Part shown: one piece after another, positions 16,843 through 26,348 of the stretch | Layout of the letters: each line of letters opens with the position of its first letter | How positions within the stretch are numbered: position 1 is the first letter of the stretch | Source: Methanosarcina sp. MTP4 | Lineage (GTDB): Archaea; Halobacteriota; Methanosarcinia; Methanosarcinales; Methanosarcinaceae | Direction of reading: 5' to 3' | Length of the DNA: 64,000 nucleotides | NCBI RefSeq assembly: GCF_000970045.1 | Contig: NZ_CP009505.1 | Coordinates: 1,736,001-1,800,000 of the forward strand | Translations under genes and position numbers: made by a program | Notes under the pieces: model-generated | Told to the model about the DNA's origin: nothing | Databases searched by the model: none | What the model saw: only the letters and a program-made list of their open reading frames with translations

Positions 16843-19257
16843 TTAAGAAATGTATGTGGAGGTCCACTCCGGCCTTTCCGGCGGGTTTTCCTCCAGCATT
16901 TCTCTCCATTTTTCATCGGTCAGGCGGTCGTCCATGGGCTGTTTGAACTCGTAGTGGCTCATTACGGGCCCTGCGCCCACAAGGATGCGGCCGTCGGGGA
17001 GTTTGTATGCGACCACTATCATGTCCACGTAACCTACGCCTTCCTCGAGCACCATGCCGCTGTTCCCTTCAGTGTGGACGTCAGCCACGATGGTGGTTTT
17101 CCGGGCTTTTTCGTCGACGTCCGAGATGACGCCTTCCAGCTGGTCCCCGAAGGTCTTTATGAACTCGTAGTCGGCTTCGCTGAGCTCTTCGTTTTCAAGT
17201 TCCTTTTCCGAGATTTCCAGCAGCCTTTCCAGGACGCCTTCTAAGTTATCGAGCCTGCGTTTTGAGGCGTGGTCGAGCACTTCCATTTCGTCCAGGCCCT
17301 GGTTCGTCATCCGGGTAAGGGTGAGGAGGCGGGCATAGAACTCGGGCACAGGTTCCACATAGCCCACAACCGGTTTTTCTTCAGGAGGCATCGGGGCTGC
17401 GGATTCTACCATGGTATAGCTCTGTTTGGCGTAGAGGATGGTATCGTGCCTGAGCTCGGTCCAGGAAGCAAGGGCTGTGTTCAGTTCTTTGTCCTGCCAG
17501 CTTTCGGTCTGCATGAAAGTGGGGTAGCCTTCCCCGTGGTCTTCGAGCAGGGGCTGGAGAGAGTAGAGCCAGGCCCAGTAGAGGTTCCTGTTCCAGTCGC
17601 TTTCATTGAAAGCGGAAAATTCGGCGTCCAGCTCATCATAACGGGCGCTGTAGTTTTCGTAGTTCGAATCGTCCAGTTCGTCCAGCCAGTAGCCTGCCCT
17701 TTCCGAGCCGAGCAGGGCCATGACATCAATTCCGCGGGGAAAACCCCGGATAGGCCTGCCTGCTCCCGAGATTACCAGGGTGAAAGGCGGCTCTACATCT
17801 CCCTGATTCCCCGCATCTCCCCGGTATTCCCCGGTATAGGCTCCCACAAGGTTCGAGAACATGTAGGAGTCCGGGATAAAGCGCTGCCCCATGAAGCGAA
17901 AGCCCCTGGTATCGTTCAGGCACTCGTCAGCCTGTTCCGGGGTAAAGGGTGGTTCAAGCACGCAGGCTCCGGTTCCGCCGTAGATTTCAGGGCCCTGGAA
18001 TTCGGCAAGCTTTGCTTTCATTTCCCCAACACTGGCTTCGTCTAGCTTTTCGGGCTCGAAGTCCCCGGCAAACACGGTATCAAGGGCTTCGATGTACTCA
18101 TAGGGCCCGAGGTCATCGGAAAAGCCTACATAGAACGCCGTAACCAGGTAGATCCTTTCCCAGTTTCCAAAGAGTTCCGGGTCCGATTCAAGCTCCGAGG
18201 CGATCAGGCCCGCCTGCATGGTCTGGATCCTGGCTTCCTTTTCGGGGTCATCGGCCTGGATAAGCTTTCCTTTCAGGAGCATGGTCATCCTGCCGTGCCA
18301 CATGAAGGCTTTGAAGTAGTTTTCCAGCATCGCAGAGCGGGTATAATGGCCGCGGGGCACGTACTGGGAGTAGTCTTCCGTGTACATGAAAATCGGGGAA
18401 GGTGAAAAACCGGCATGGGCTTCGATCAGGGCAAGTTCGGCTTCGACCTCCTCTTTTACGAAAGAGGGGACTTCAAACCGGTAGCTTTCTTCTGCCCCGG
18501 CAGGGAAAAGGGACTCGTCCTCCATGCCGTAGGGGTCTTCCGCATCCTGTACCTGGTCGGGTTTAGGCTGGAGCAGGCTCAAAGCAACGGCAAAATAGGC
18601 TGCGTTTCTCCTTGCGGCTTCCTTCACTTCCCCTGAGTTGCCATTATACTCCTCGACTGAGGCATCCAGCAGGGCTTTATCGGTTTCCCAGATCGCAGCA
18701 TAAAATTCCTGTTCCTCGATCTGGCGCAGAGTCTCGTCAAACTGGATGTGGTAGAGGTGCAGCAGGGAATCGGTGGTAATAAAGATTGGGACTTCCTCTT
18801 CTTCCAGGATTGAGTACATCCTTGTTATGTCCTCTTCCCCGGGGTTGTAGGGGTTTTCGATCATAACAAAGCCGTTTTCCTTCAGTTTCTCAAGGTCCGA
18901 AGCCTCCAGGTTTATCTTTCCCGAAAAATCCCCGTAATTCGCAATTCCCGACTCGCTGAGAGGCAGGGAGTAGGCAGGGACCTTCGCTTCGAATTCAGCT
19001 TTTTCGGGACTATAATATTTTAAAAACCCCGCACTTTTATCCTCAAGTTCAGGCAATGTGGGTCCCTCTTCCCCGGAGGGCTTTTCTTCCCCGGAACCTT
19101 CCCCGTCTACCTCATCAACCTCTTCCCCTGCTCCTCCTTCCCCTGTTTCATCTTCATCCTCAGCCGGCTCCTGGTCAACACAGCCGGCAAAAAGAGTAGA
19201 GATGAGGAGCATCAAACATACTGCAGTAATCCTGATCTTCCGTTTCATAAGTTTCAT
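16843..19257 (-). CDS. DUF3160 lipoprotein (copy B)
   Basis: The 804-residue paralogue of copy A has the lipobox TLFAGC with Cys26. After the anchor it has an acidic Glu/Gly/Asp linker of about 45 residues (EDEDETGEGGAGEEVDE) that copy A lacks; such linkers usually lift a domain off the membrane or cell wall. The DUF3160 domain is otherwise colinear. Sequence between the copies varies in the N-terminal half and is almost fixed at the C-terminus. The substrate is unknown. Confidence 0.85.
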   Translation of the reverse strand: MKLMKRKIRITAVCLMLLISTLFAGCVDQEPAEDEDETGEGGAGEEVDEVDGEGSGEEKPSGEEGPTLPELEDKSAGFLKYYSPEKAEFEAKVPAYSLPLSESGIANYGDFSGKINLEASDLEKLKENGFVMIENPYNPGEEDITRMYSILEEEEVPIFITTDSLLHLYHIQFDETLRQIEEQEFYAAIWETDKALLDASVEEYNGNSGEVKEAARRNAAYFAVALSLLQPKPDQVQDAEDPYGMEDESLFPAGAEESYRFEVPSFVKEEVEAELALIEAHAGFSPSPIFMYTEDYSQYVPRGHYTRSAMLENYFKAFMWHGRMTMLLKGKLIQADDPEKEARIQTMQAGLIASELESDPELFGNWERIYLVTAFYVGFSDDLGPYEYIEALDTVFAGDFEPEKLDEASVGEMKAKLAEFQGPEIYGGTGACVLEPPFTPEQADECLNDTRGFRFMGQRFIPDSYMFSNLVGAYTGEYRGDAGNQGDVEPPFTLVISGAGRPIRGFPRGIDVMALLGSERAGYWLDELDDSNYENYSARYDELDAEFSAFNESDWNRNLYWAWLYSLQPLLEDHGEGYPTFMQTESWQDKELNTALASWTELRHDTILYAKQSYTMVESAAPMPPEEKPVVGYVEPVPEFYARLLTLTRMTNQGLDEMEVLDHASKRRLDNLEGVLERLLEISEKELENEELSEADYEFIKTFGDQLEGVISDVDEKARKTTIVADVHTEGNSGMVLEEGVGYVDMIVVAYKLPDGRILVGAGPVMSHYEFKQPMDDRLTDEKWREMLEENPPERPEWTSTYIS

Positions 19258-19555
19258 CCCGAATCAAATCTTAACTTTCGTCCGGAATCCTGTCTTGAAT
19301 CTGAAAAATAACTTGAAAATAACTTGAAAATAACTCCGGGAAACGACTGTAGCAAACAACTCCTGGAAAACAACTCTTTAATTATTCTGTAACAACTACG
19401 AAATAATCTGGAATAACTCTGAATAACTCTGAAGAATAATCCTGAAAACTACTACTAAAGGTTAAACGGGGGTATTTACATTAAATTTTCAGGGGTAAAA
19501 GTCCCGTCTCTTTCTCTTTCTTTCTCTTCCTCTCTTTTCTTCCCCGTTCTTTCTC
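19258..19555. other. Spacer upstream of DUF3160 copy B
   Basis: The spacer contains short reiterations of AATAACTTGAAA and AACTCTGAA, and a pyrimidine-rich run (CTCTTTCTCTTTC). No gene was seen. Confidence 0.5.
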
Positions 19556-19723
19556 TCATTTTTCTTCAGGGCTGAGAGGGTCTATCCTGAAAAGTAAGAC
19601 CATAAAAAGCACAGCGACGGCTCCCGTTCCCCACAGCAGAGGGTTCTGGGTGAAATACGTGAATGCTCCGACAAATAGCAACAGAGCTACAACTGCCAGT
19701 AAAATCTGAAATTTCTTATCCAA
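19556..19723 (-). CDS. Small two-helix membrane protein, 55 residues
   Basis: A short frame starts with TTG at 19723, eight bases after GGGGGAG, and ends at TGA 19556-19558. It encodes a Lys-containing N-terminus, a hydrophobic segment (ILLAVVALLLFVGAFTYF), a short turn with QNPLLWG, a second segment (TGAVAVLFMVLLF) and the tail RIDPLSPEEK. This is a coherent two-helix membrane protein. No family was recognised. It stands alone between larger genes on the same strand. Confidence 0.6.
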   Translation of the reverse strand: MDKKFQILLAVVALLLFVGAFTYFTQNPLLWGTGAVAVLFMVLLFRIDPLSPEEK

Positions 19724-20181
19724 TATATTTTCTCCCCCTTTTCTGTCCCATATTTGAGTTCAGATGTCCCATAGTATTGTTTCCCGGTACAAATATAAAC
19801 ATTCTTCGTCTAAACATTCTTAGTCTGTTTCTTAGTCCGTTTGATAGAATATCCCGGTTCCATTATTTTTCAGAAGGGTTCCATTTATACTAGTTTTTGC
19901 AAGGGATTTATATTTTTATTAAGCTTCAAAATGGTTCGAAGTTATTTTTTAGGGAGCTGTTTTTCTCTAACTTTGGGAATAAAGGGAATGCTTCCTTTTT
20001 TCTGCGTGAAAACTGTGGAAGAAACAAAATTTGGGAAAAGGGGACGTTTTGGGAATGAATAAATTTGAAAGAAATGGCCCAAAGTTAAAATGGATAATCC
20101 AGTCGAGGAAAAAAGGCTAAAAAAGGATAGATTAGGTTAGAAAAGCCTGGAAAATGCCGGATCAGGGAAAGATCCCTGAAA
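19724..20181. other. Spacer, nothing recognised
   Basis: The stretch is AT-rich, and its short open frames have no protein-like composition. It separates the small membrane protein from the end of the IorA-like gene. Confidence 0.5.
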
Positions 20182-21816
20182 TCAATACTTTGTGCATTTT
20201 CCTTTGACAAAAATAACTGAAACTCCGGGAAGGGCAAGTTTTTCGGAGATCAAATTCGAAAGTTCCGAATTAGGACTTTTGTTTTCATTTTCTCTTTCAT
20301 GTCCATTTTTGTTTTCGCTTTCGTCACCTCTTTCATTTTCCCCGTTTTTCCCGTCAAGGTCGATAAGCGAAACATCCGGCACTATAGCTTCAACGGCTTT
20401 AGTGAGGTCCGGGACTTCCTGTCCTCCGGTCATGGCTGCGACCTCGTTCAGGAGTACGAGCGCGAGCACGTCATATCCGGAGTTCACGGCAGTGAGCAGC
20501 CCCAGGATGCCGGAATGCGCCAGGGCAAAGTCCCCGATCACGGCTATTCCTTTTTTCTCGAAACCGCAGGCAACCGAGATTGCGGAACCCAGGGCAAAAC
20601 TCACGTCCACTGCCGCAAGGGGTTCGGGGGCGCTCCGGATGGAACAGCCCATGTCTCCCGCAACCCTTACATCGAGGGAACGGAGGAAGCGGTAGAGGGG
20701 GAGGTAGGGGCAGTCTTCGCAGATGGAAGTCCTGCTCTGTTTCCGGGTTTCTGAAATTCCGCTCTCCCCGGGTTTTGAAGGTTTTTCCTCCCCGATATGC
20801 TCAAGGGCAAATTCGATATCTTCCGCAAGGACCTGCCCGTAAGGGACGTGCCCGGTGTTTTTCCCGTATACTTTTCCTGCGATACGGAGCTGGTCTTCAA
20901 TAACGGGCTCTGACTCCTCGACCACGAGTACTCTGTCGTTTTCTTCCAGAAAGGCTCCGATTTTCCGGAGTGGAAGCGGGTTTACGAGGTTCAGAGATAA
21001 GTGCGAAACCGTGTTGCCTTTGTTTGATTTTCCCAGGACTTCTTCCACCACGGTTGAAGCAAAACCCGAGGAAATGATACCCATACTTGTCTTTTCCGAA
21101 AGCTTCCCTGCTTCTTTTTCTTTTCTTTTTCCTTTTTTGAGGATATTCAGTTCCGTAGTTTCGGCTTCTTCTTCCAGCAGGGGGTACACTTCTTTATGGA
21201 AGCGCTGGTGCTTTTCCCGCATCCGTATGTTCCAGGCCGAGCGGTCGAATTCGGGGTGGGTTTTTCCAGAAGGTGGGAGGCGGGTAACCCCTCCTGTAAT
21301 TTTATCGAGCCCTGCGGTGACCCGGACGATGACCGGAGTCTTTGTTTTTTCCGATAGCTCGTATGCCTCCCTGAGAACCCGGTAAGCGGTCGTCGGGTCA
21401 TGCGGGTCAAACACTGCGACCTCGGCAATTTTGCCGTACCAACGGGAGTCCTGTTCGTTCTGGGAACCTTTCACGCCGGGGTCGTCCCCTGCAATAATCA
21501 CAAGGCCAGCCCCGATAGTGTGCGTGACCGAAGTGATAAGGGGGTCCGAAAGGAGGTTCATGCCCACATGTTTAACAATCACAAGGGACCTTCGGCCCGA
21601 AGAAGAGGCTCCGAGGGCTATTTCCAGGGCAACCTTCTCGTTCGTAAGCCATCTGGCATCAAAATGTGCATTTTCCAAAAAAAGTTCCATTAGGGAGGTG
21701 ATAGGGTAGCCGGGGACGGCTGTTATGAGTTCCACGTCGCTGTCAAGGGCTGAAAGGTAAAGGGCTTCGAACCCGGTGCATTCGGGTCTTCCTGTTTCTT
21801 TGCTCACGTCTCCCAT
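20182..21816 (-). CDS. IorA-like TPP-dependent 2-oxoacid oxidoreductase, without ferredoxin domain
   Basis: The protein (544 residues) resembles the alpha subunit of indolepyruvate:ferredoxin oxidoreductase. The N-terminal pyrimidine-type domain has AVPGYPITSLMELF. The C-terminal TPP domain has VAGDMGCSIRS, AVIGDFALAHSGILGLLTAV and the TAMTGGQ-like AAMTGGQ. True IorA ends in a 2[4Fe-4S] ferredoxin domain, but here the protein stops at KGKCTKY with no CxxCxxC cluster. A charged Asn/Glu-rich insert (GENERGDESENKNGHEREN) lies near residues 493-511. No iorB partner is in the window. It may use a separate electron carrier or have another substrate. Confidence 0.8.
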   Translation of the reverse strand: MGDVSKETGRPECTGFEALYLSALDSDVELITAVPGYPITSLMELFLENAHFDARWLTNEKVALEIALGASSSGRRSLVIVKHVGMNLLSDPLITSVTHTIGAGLVIIAGDDPGVKGSQNEQDSRWYGKIAEVAVFDPHDPTTAYRVLREAYELSEKTKTPVIVRVTAGLDKITGGVTRLPPSGKTHPEFDRSAWNIRMREKHQRFHKEVYPLLEEEAETTELNILKKGKRKEKEAGKLSEKTSMGIISSGFASTVVEEVLGKSNKGNTVSHLSLNLVNPLPLRKIGAFLEENDRVLVVEESEPVIEDQLRIAGKVYGKNTGHVPYGQVLAEDIEFALEHIGEEKPSKPGESGISETRKQSRTSICEDCPYLPLYRFLRSLDVRVAGDMGCSIRSAPEPLAAVDVSFALGSAISVACGFEKKGIAVIGDFALAHSGILGLLTAVNSGYDVLALVLLNEVAAMTGGQEVPDLTKAVEAIVPDVSLIDLDGKNGENERGDESENKNGHERENENKSPNSELSNLISEKLALPGVSVIFVKGKCTKY

Positions 21817-21909
21817 CTCTGTTCAGGATGTTTCCGAATGTTAAGGATATTTAAGGATGTTTCCGAAGGTATCCGAAGGTATCCGAATATTTCCGGTACT
21901 TTTTAAATT
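21817..21909 (-). CDS. No gene; short spacer between IorA-like and marker 11 ends
   Basis: This 93-base spacer holds only reiterations of GATGTTTCCGAA and GGTATCCGAA. It is not coding; it is listed because the upstream IorA-like start has no better alternative here. Confidence 0.1.
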
Positions 21910-22839
21910 TTAATCGATAAGCGGTTTGATTTCGGTACCCGGAACGATTGATTCCTGTGGCCTGGCAAACCAGGGCAGAGCACCCAGGGCTCCGATTACG
22001 CCGTTCCCGTCCAGGACGACTTCCACGCCGTTTTCTTTGGCACAGCTAAGGGCATATTCTTTCGAGACCCGTTCTGTCCGGCAGCGGTTGCTGTATTCGT
22101 AGAGGCCTTTAGCATAAAAGTCAGTGAGGACAACCATCCCGGTTTCGCTGGAAGCGCTGTATTTTTCGAGGGCTTTTTTGAGGGCTTCGACAAGCTGTTC
22201 TTTTGCTTTTTCGTCCTTGCAGCCAAACTCCAGGACCGTTGACATGCAGTTCTGGGTCTTTTCAGGGACCGGGAAGAGCTGTACAAGGGCGTGGGAGAGG
22301 TATACGGCGTCCGGGCAGTCGAGTTCGCTTGCGATGTTGTGGGTCAGGGTCCAGGTGGCTCCCGTTTCCTTGGAATCCGTGTCATCAATGCCGATCAGCA
22401 CTCGGTTCCGCCTCGGGATAATGATAGTGCCTTTTGCGCAGCGTTCCCCTCCGGATTCGGTCAGATTATAGCGTAAAACCCCGTCTGCAAAAGCCCGGCA
22501 GCGGGTCGCACCGACTCCTCCGCCTCCGAGTCCGGCGTATGTGACCTGAACCTCATCCCCTTCCACGATTACGGATTCGATGCCTGCGGCGGCAACTGAG
22601 GCCTTGAGTTCGAGATTCGAGGTTCCGGTTTTCACGAAGTAACGGATCATGTTCCCGTTCGAACGGGCTTTAAGGATAAGAGGAGCTTTTGCATAGTGGT
22701 AAAGGGACCAGGAAGCCCCGCTGTAGCAGTTGGAGTGCTCAATGATCTCCGCATATTCGTTCTTCGCGTCGCAGACTGCGTATATGCCCCTGTAAGGTAC
22801 GGTATATGGATCGTTCAGAGTAATATCTCCAGTCTGCAT
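21910..22839 (-). CDS. Methanogenesis marker protein 11
   Basis: The 309-residue protein contains RVLIGIDDTDSKETGATWTL (IDDTDS at 151-156), the nucleotide-binding signature shared with the TiaS agmatidine synthetase. It also has the marker-11 extras: an N-terminal domain with GLGGGGVGATRCR and a C-terminal region with GNGVIGALGALPWF. TiaS itself begins with the IDDTDS motif, so this is not TiaS. Marker 11 occurs only in methanogens; its biochemical role is not established, and RNA or nucleotide ligation is possible from the motif. A TATA box lies about 130 bases upstream. Confidence 0.8.
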   Translation of the reverse strand: MQTGDITLNDPYTVPYRGIYAVCDAKNEYAEIIEHSNCYSGASWSLYHYAKAPLILKARSNGNMIRYFVKTGTSNLELKASVAAAGIESVIVEGDEVQVTYAGLGGGGVGATRCRAFADGVLRYNLTESGGERCAKGTIIIPRRNRVLIGIDDTDSKETGATWTLTHNIASELDCPDAVYLSHALVQLFPVPEKTQNCMSTVLEFGCKDEKAKEQLVEALKKALEKYSASSETGMVVLTDFYAKGLYEYSNRCRTERVSKEYALSCAKENGVEVVLDGNGVIGALGALPWFARPQESIVPGTEIKPLID

Positions 22840-22967
22840 GTTATCAAGTGCACAAGCGTTTATGTGTTTTGTAATGCCGAATACCTCCTTTTTTCCGCAG
22901 GGATGAAATGGTGAAAAGTGAAGTCATGAAGTGAAATCTTGATTTAATCCGAAATGCCCATTTCTTG

Positions 22968-22980
22968 TAGATATATATAG
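22968..22980 (-). promoter_or_regulatory. TATA box upstream of marker 11
   Basis: CTATATATATCTA on the minus strand, about 130 bases before the start codon, implies a leader of roughly 100 bases. Confidence 0.5.
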
Positions 22981-23469
22981 TTATCGTGGATTTAGCAAGT
23001 TGACAGAGAGCAATTACCCATAAGTATTTAAATATATATGATTCCCCCCTTCAGGGACATGGGCTCTGAAGAACAGCGTTTCCTGTACATCCATGCCTGT
23101 TTTTAAGCTAAATGCAGGATAAACAAATATCAAAGTTCACACTGTTATTAAATATTTGTCTTTTTCCTTTAATCCGCTCATCTGTTTTTAACTTATCTTT
23201 ATTAACCTGTCTTAACCTGTCAAATGGACGCCTAAAAACAGAATGGTCGGAAAAATAACGTCTGAAGACAGAAAGCTCAAAAATAACGCCCAGAAACAGA
23301 AAGGGCAAGAATAGAACACTCAAAAATAAAACACCAAAAAATAGAACGCTCAAAAACAGAAAGCTCAAAAACAGGATCCTGGAAGAATGGAATCCTTTCT
23401 GGAAAATCCTCCGCTTAAATTCTTTGTTTAAATTTTCAATTTTAATCCTTCGTGTAAATCTTCAATTTA
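22981..23469. repeat. Spacer with degenerate repeat (23220-23390)
   Basis: Imperfect reiterations of ACGCTCAAAAACAGAAAG occur about eight times between 23220 and 23390. They create a long hydrophobic but meaningless minus-strand frame. A second TATA-like run is at 23029-23040. Confidence 0.6.
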
Positions 23470-23626
23470 TAGTCCTGAACGTAAATATTTACACTTAGTT
23501 TAAACCACGGAAGACACGGAAAGCACGGAAAGATTGTACCTCCTTTTTCTTTATTCCGTGTTTTCCGTGCTTTCTGTGGTTGAATTCTCACCTGAGATTT
23601 ATGAAAGAATTTGGGTTATTGACTAT
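23470..23626 (+). repeat. Dispersed palindromic element, copy 2
   Basis: The element starts TAGTCCTGAACGTAAATA, includes the perfect palindrome GTAAATATTTAC, then has inverted arms at 23512-23541 and 23558-23582 that can fold into a long hairpin. It ends TTGACTAT. It is nearly identical to 35295-35451 and lies just beyond the 3' end of radC. Confidence 0.88.
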
Positions 23627-23650
23627 GAATCCGCAGTTCAACCCCGTCCC

Positions 23651-24340
23651 TTACCTGACGAACCCTTCGTCTTTCAGGCTCACGTACCTGCCGTCCCCTA
23701 TGATGATGTGGTCGAGGACGTCGATTCCCAGGAGCTTTCCCCCCTCAACCAGCTTTTCCGTGACCATGATGTCTTCCCTGCTGGGGCTTGGGTCCCCGGA
23801 GGGGTGGTTGTGGATCATGATGACGGATGCCGAGGACTCCATCAGGGCTGATTTGAAAACTTCCCGCGGGTGCACGATGCTTGCGTTCAGGCTGCCTATG
23901 GATACGGTCTCTTCTTTCAAGATCTGGTTTTTCGTGTCCAGGTACAGGGTTATGAATCTCTCTTTCTTCTGCTCACGCATTTTAGGGTACATGAGGGTAT
24001 AGACGTCTTTCGGGGAACGGACTTTTCTCTTAGGTTCCTCCACAAAAGTCTCAAGCCTCCTTGCCAGTTCAAAGACTGCGGAGATCTGTGAGGCCTTTGC
24101 CTCCCCTATGCCATGGATCTGCATGAGCCTCTTTATGTTTGCAAGGCTGAGCTGCTTGATGCTATACTCCGATAAAATCCGGCTGGACATGCTAACAACA
24201 TTCTCTGCCCGCGACCCCGTCCTGAGGATGATCGCCAGCAGTTCGGCGTTGGAAAGAGACTCCGGCCCGTTCTGGACCAGCCTCTCCCTCGGTCTTTCTT
24301 CCTCGGGAAGGTCATGAATCCTGACCTTAGCTACCTCCAT
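23651..24340 (-). CDS. radC: RadC family JAB-domain protein
   Basis: The 229-residue protein has an N-terminal helix-hairpin-helix region (MQIHGIGEAKASQI, about 73-86) and a C-terminal JAMM metal site HNHPSGDPSPSRED (His177, His179, Asp190). This is the full-length RadC architecture. The fold is that of zinc metalloproteases or nucleases. The old link to DNA repair is doubtful, and the physiological role is unknown. Confidence 0.93.
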   Translation of the reverse strand: MEVAKVRIHDLPEEERPRERLVQNGPESLSNAELLAIILRTGSRAENVVSMSSRILSEYSIKQLSLANIKRLMQIHGIGEAKASQISAVFELARRLETFVEEPKRKVRSPKDVYTLMYPKMREQKKERFITLYLDTKNQILKEETVSIGSLNASIVHPREVFKSALMESSASVIMIHNHPSGDPSPSREDIMVTEKLVEGGKLLGIDVLDHIIIGDGRYVSLKDEGFVR

Positions 24341-24692
24341 AATGGCACTCCCATCTTATTTTCCCCCTTGTTTCCCATCTGGTATTCCCCCTGGTCCAGC
24401 TTTCTGGATGGATAATCAATTCCGGATGGATAATCAATATTAGTATCAATATTATTATCAAAATTTATATTATCAAAATTTGTTTTAATGTGAATATGTA
24501 ATATCGACTTTTTGATATTTGAAAATTTCTAACAATGGTGAAACTTGTTTATTTTTAGAAAGAAGTTCGTCTGAGGATTTGCCTCTTTTTCCACTTCTAC
24601 TCTTCCCCGGAGCCCTTGTCTGGCTTTTCGGCCCGGTTTACGACCTGACCTTCCGGCCCTTTCTTATACCGGGAAATTCATAACGCTCCCTG
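24341..24692. other. Divergent promoter region of radC and mobB
   Basis: The AT-rich block at 24415-24540 contains reiterated GGATGGATAATCAAT and AAAATTTATATTATC, which may serve as TATA elements for either side. No gene was seen. Confidence 0.5.
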
Positions 24693-25526
24693 ATGAAGGT
24701 CATTTCCGTAGTAGGCTACAAGAAATCAGGCAAGACAGCTCTCGTCTCCGCCCTGGTCCAAAAACTTTCCGGCTTTGGCTCGGTGGGCACGGTAAAGCAC
24801 ATGGGGGAATTTCGCTACAACCCCGAGGACACGGACACTGGCAGGCACTTTGATGCGGGTGCGGACACGGTAATCGGGCTTACTGAAACCGAGATGGTCA
24901 GCTTCTCAGGAGACCCCGACCTTGAGCGGGCTCTTGACGCCCTCTGCGACCGGGGCCTTGATTTTGCGGTAGTCGAAGGCTTTAAGGAGAGCAAGCTTCC
25001 GAAAATAGTTCTCGGAGACCTTGAAGACCTCTCCAATGTCCTGATAAGGCTTCCGGAAAACCCGGACCTGCACGAGACCCTTTCAGCTTCCATTTTCGGC
25101 CTGATCCTGGCCCAGCCCGACCGCTACACCCTTGACGACCTCATAAAACGGATCCGCCAGGAACCGCAAATAAGAAACGCAGGCGCAATTGGCACCTTCA
25201 CCGGCATCGTCCGCGAACTTGAAGGGGACACGAAAACCGACAGGCTCGAATTCGAGAAATACGAACCCGAAGCCTCAAAAGTCCTGGAAAAGATCCGGGA
25301 AGACCTCAAGCAAAAAGAAGGCATCCTTGAAGTCCTCATCCACCACAAGACCGGCGTCCTCGAAGCCGGAGAAGACATCGTCTACATCGTGATCGCATCC
25401 GCCCACAGGACCGAACTCTTCCCCGCCCTCAGCGAAGCCATAGAACGGGTAAAAGCCGACGCCCCGATCTGGAAAAAAGAATTCACGGAAAAAGAAGAGT
25501 TCTGGGTCCACGACCGGGAACACTGA
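24693..25526 (+). CDS. MobB-MoaE fusion protein (molybdopterin biosynthesis)
   Basis: The first ~135 residues are MobB: the P-loop VVGYKKSGKTALV (residues 6-18), the VKHMGEF turn and VVEGFKES. MobB is a GTP-binding adaptor that aids guanylation of the molybdenum cofactor. From about residue 145 it becomes MoaE (GAIGTFTGIVRE, LEFEKYEPEA, HKTGVLEAGEDIVYIVIASAHR, WKKEF), the large subunit of molybdopterin synthase. Both parts keep their key motifs, so the protein probably works in two steps of one pathway, needed for formylmethanofuran dehydrogenase in methanogens. MobA follows after 156 bases. Confidence 0.92.
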   Translation: MKVISVVGYKKSGKTALVSALVQKLSGFGSVGTVKHMGEFRYNPEDTDTGRHFDAGADTVIGLTETEMVSFSGDPDLERALDALCDRGLDFAVVEGFKESKLPKIVLGDLEDLSNVLIRLPENPDLHETLSASIFGLILAQPDRYTLDDLIKRIRQEPQIRNAGAIGTFTGIVRELEGDTKTDRLEFEKYEPEASKVLEKIREDLKQKEGILEVLIHHKTGVLEAGEDIVYIVIASAHRTELFPALSEAIERVKADAPIWKKEFTEKEEFWVHDREH

Positions 25527-25682
25527 AACCGGGAGCACTGAAGGCTGTAAATGAGAGTGGATATAAAGGGCAGAAGTAGGGTAGAAGTAGAGCAGAAATA
25601 ATAATTAGAAATTAGGATCAGAAATTAAGATCAGAAACAAAAAGCGGAAACAAAAAGCAGAAAAAACCGGGCTGGGTATTAA

Positions 25683-26348
25683 ATGAGTGAAAAAACAGAA
25701 AAAAAAGCATCTAGAAGCGCAATCGTCCTTGCAGGAGGCAGGGGCCGCCGGATGGGCATGGTCGAAAAAGCCCTCCTGGAATTTGAAGGAAAAACAATCC
25801 TCGAACGCCTGCTCGATTCCCTTTTCCAGGCTGTGGACGAGGTCATAATCTCGGTCAGGGACCGAACCCAGGAAGCCCGCCTGAAGCCCGTAATCGAAAA
25901 ATTCCCGGACCGCGAGATCCGCTTCTGCTTCGACACCAGGGAAGACTTCGGCCCCCTTGAAGGCATCCGCGCTGGCCTGCTCGAAGCAAGCTCCGAATAT
26001 GCCTTCGTCTGCGCCTGTGACATGCCTTTCGTAAACAGCAAGGCTGTGAATTTCCTTTTCGAAAAAGCCGAAGGACATGATGCTGCCCTCCCGAAGCAGG
26101 AAAACGGCAGGTTCGAGACCCTCCATGCGGTTTATTCCAGAAAGATGGTTCCTGAGATCGAGAAGGCTTTCGAGAAAGGGGAAAGGTTTGTGCTTGCACC
26201 GATTTATGCGATGGGGGATGTGGTGCAGGTCGAGGTTTCGGAGATCAGAGGAATTGATCCTGAGCTGGTGACTTTTGAGAATATTAATACGGTTGAGGAT
26301 ATTGAGAGGATAATGGGGTCAGCAGCGGGGGAGAAAGTGGGGTTGTGA
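25683..26348 (+). CDS. mobA: Molybdenum cofactor guanylyltransferase MobA
   Basis: MobA attaches GMP to molybdopterin. The 221-residue protein has the nucleotidyltransferase signature IVLAGGRGRRMGMVEKALLE (14-33), FGPLEGIRAGL and the metal-binding CDMPF. It lies just after mobB-moaE in the same direction. Residues 133-221 and the following spacer are duplicated at 29307-29830, where no intact gene remains. Confidence 0.93.
   Translation: MSEKTEKKASRSAIVLAGGRGRRMGMVEKALLEFEGKTILERLLDSLFQAVDEVIISVRDRTQEARLKPVIEKFPDREIRFCFDTREDFGPLEGIRAGLLEASSEYAFVCACDMPFVNSKAVNFLFEKAEGHDAALPKQENGRFETLHAVYSRKMVPEIEKAFEKGERFVLAPIYAMGDVVQVEVSEIRGIDPELVTFENINTVEDIERIMGSAAGEKVGL

Noticed and set aside
21817-21909. 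Spacer between the IorA-like and marker 11 genes as a possible short gene
   Set aside because: It is only reiterated GATGTTTCCGAA-type sequence; the entry in the feature list is kept at very low confidence just to describe it.
23108-23368. Hydrophobic minus frame before radC
   Set aside because: It is produced by an A-rich degenerate tandem repeat and has no variety of residues.
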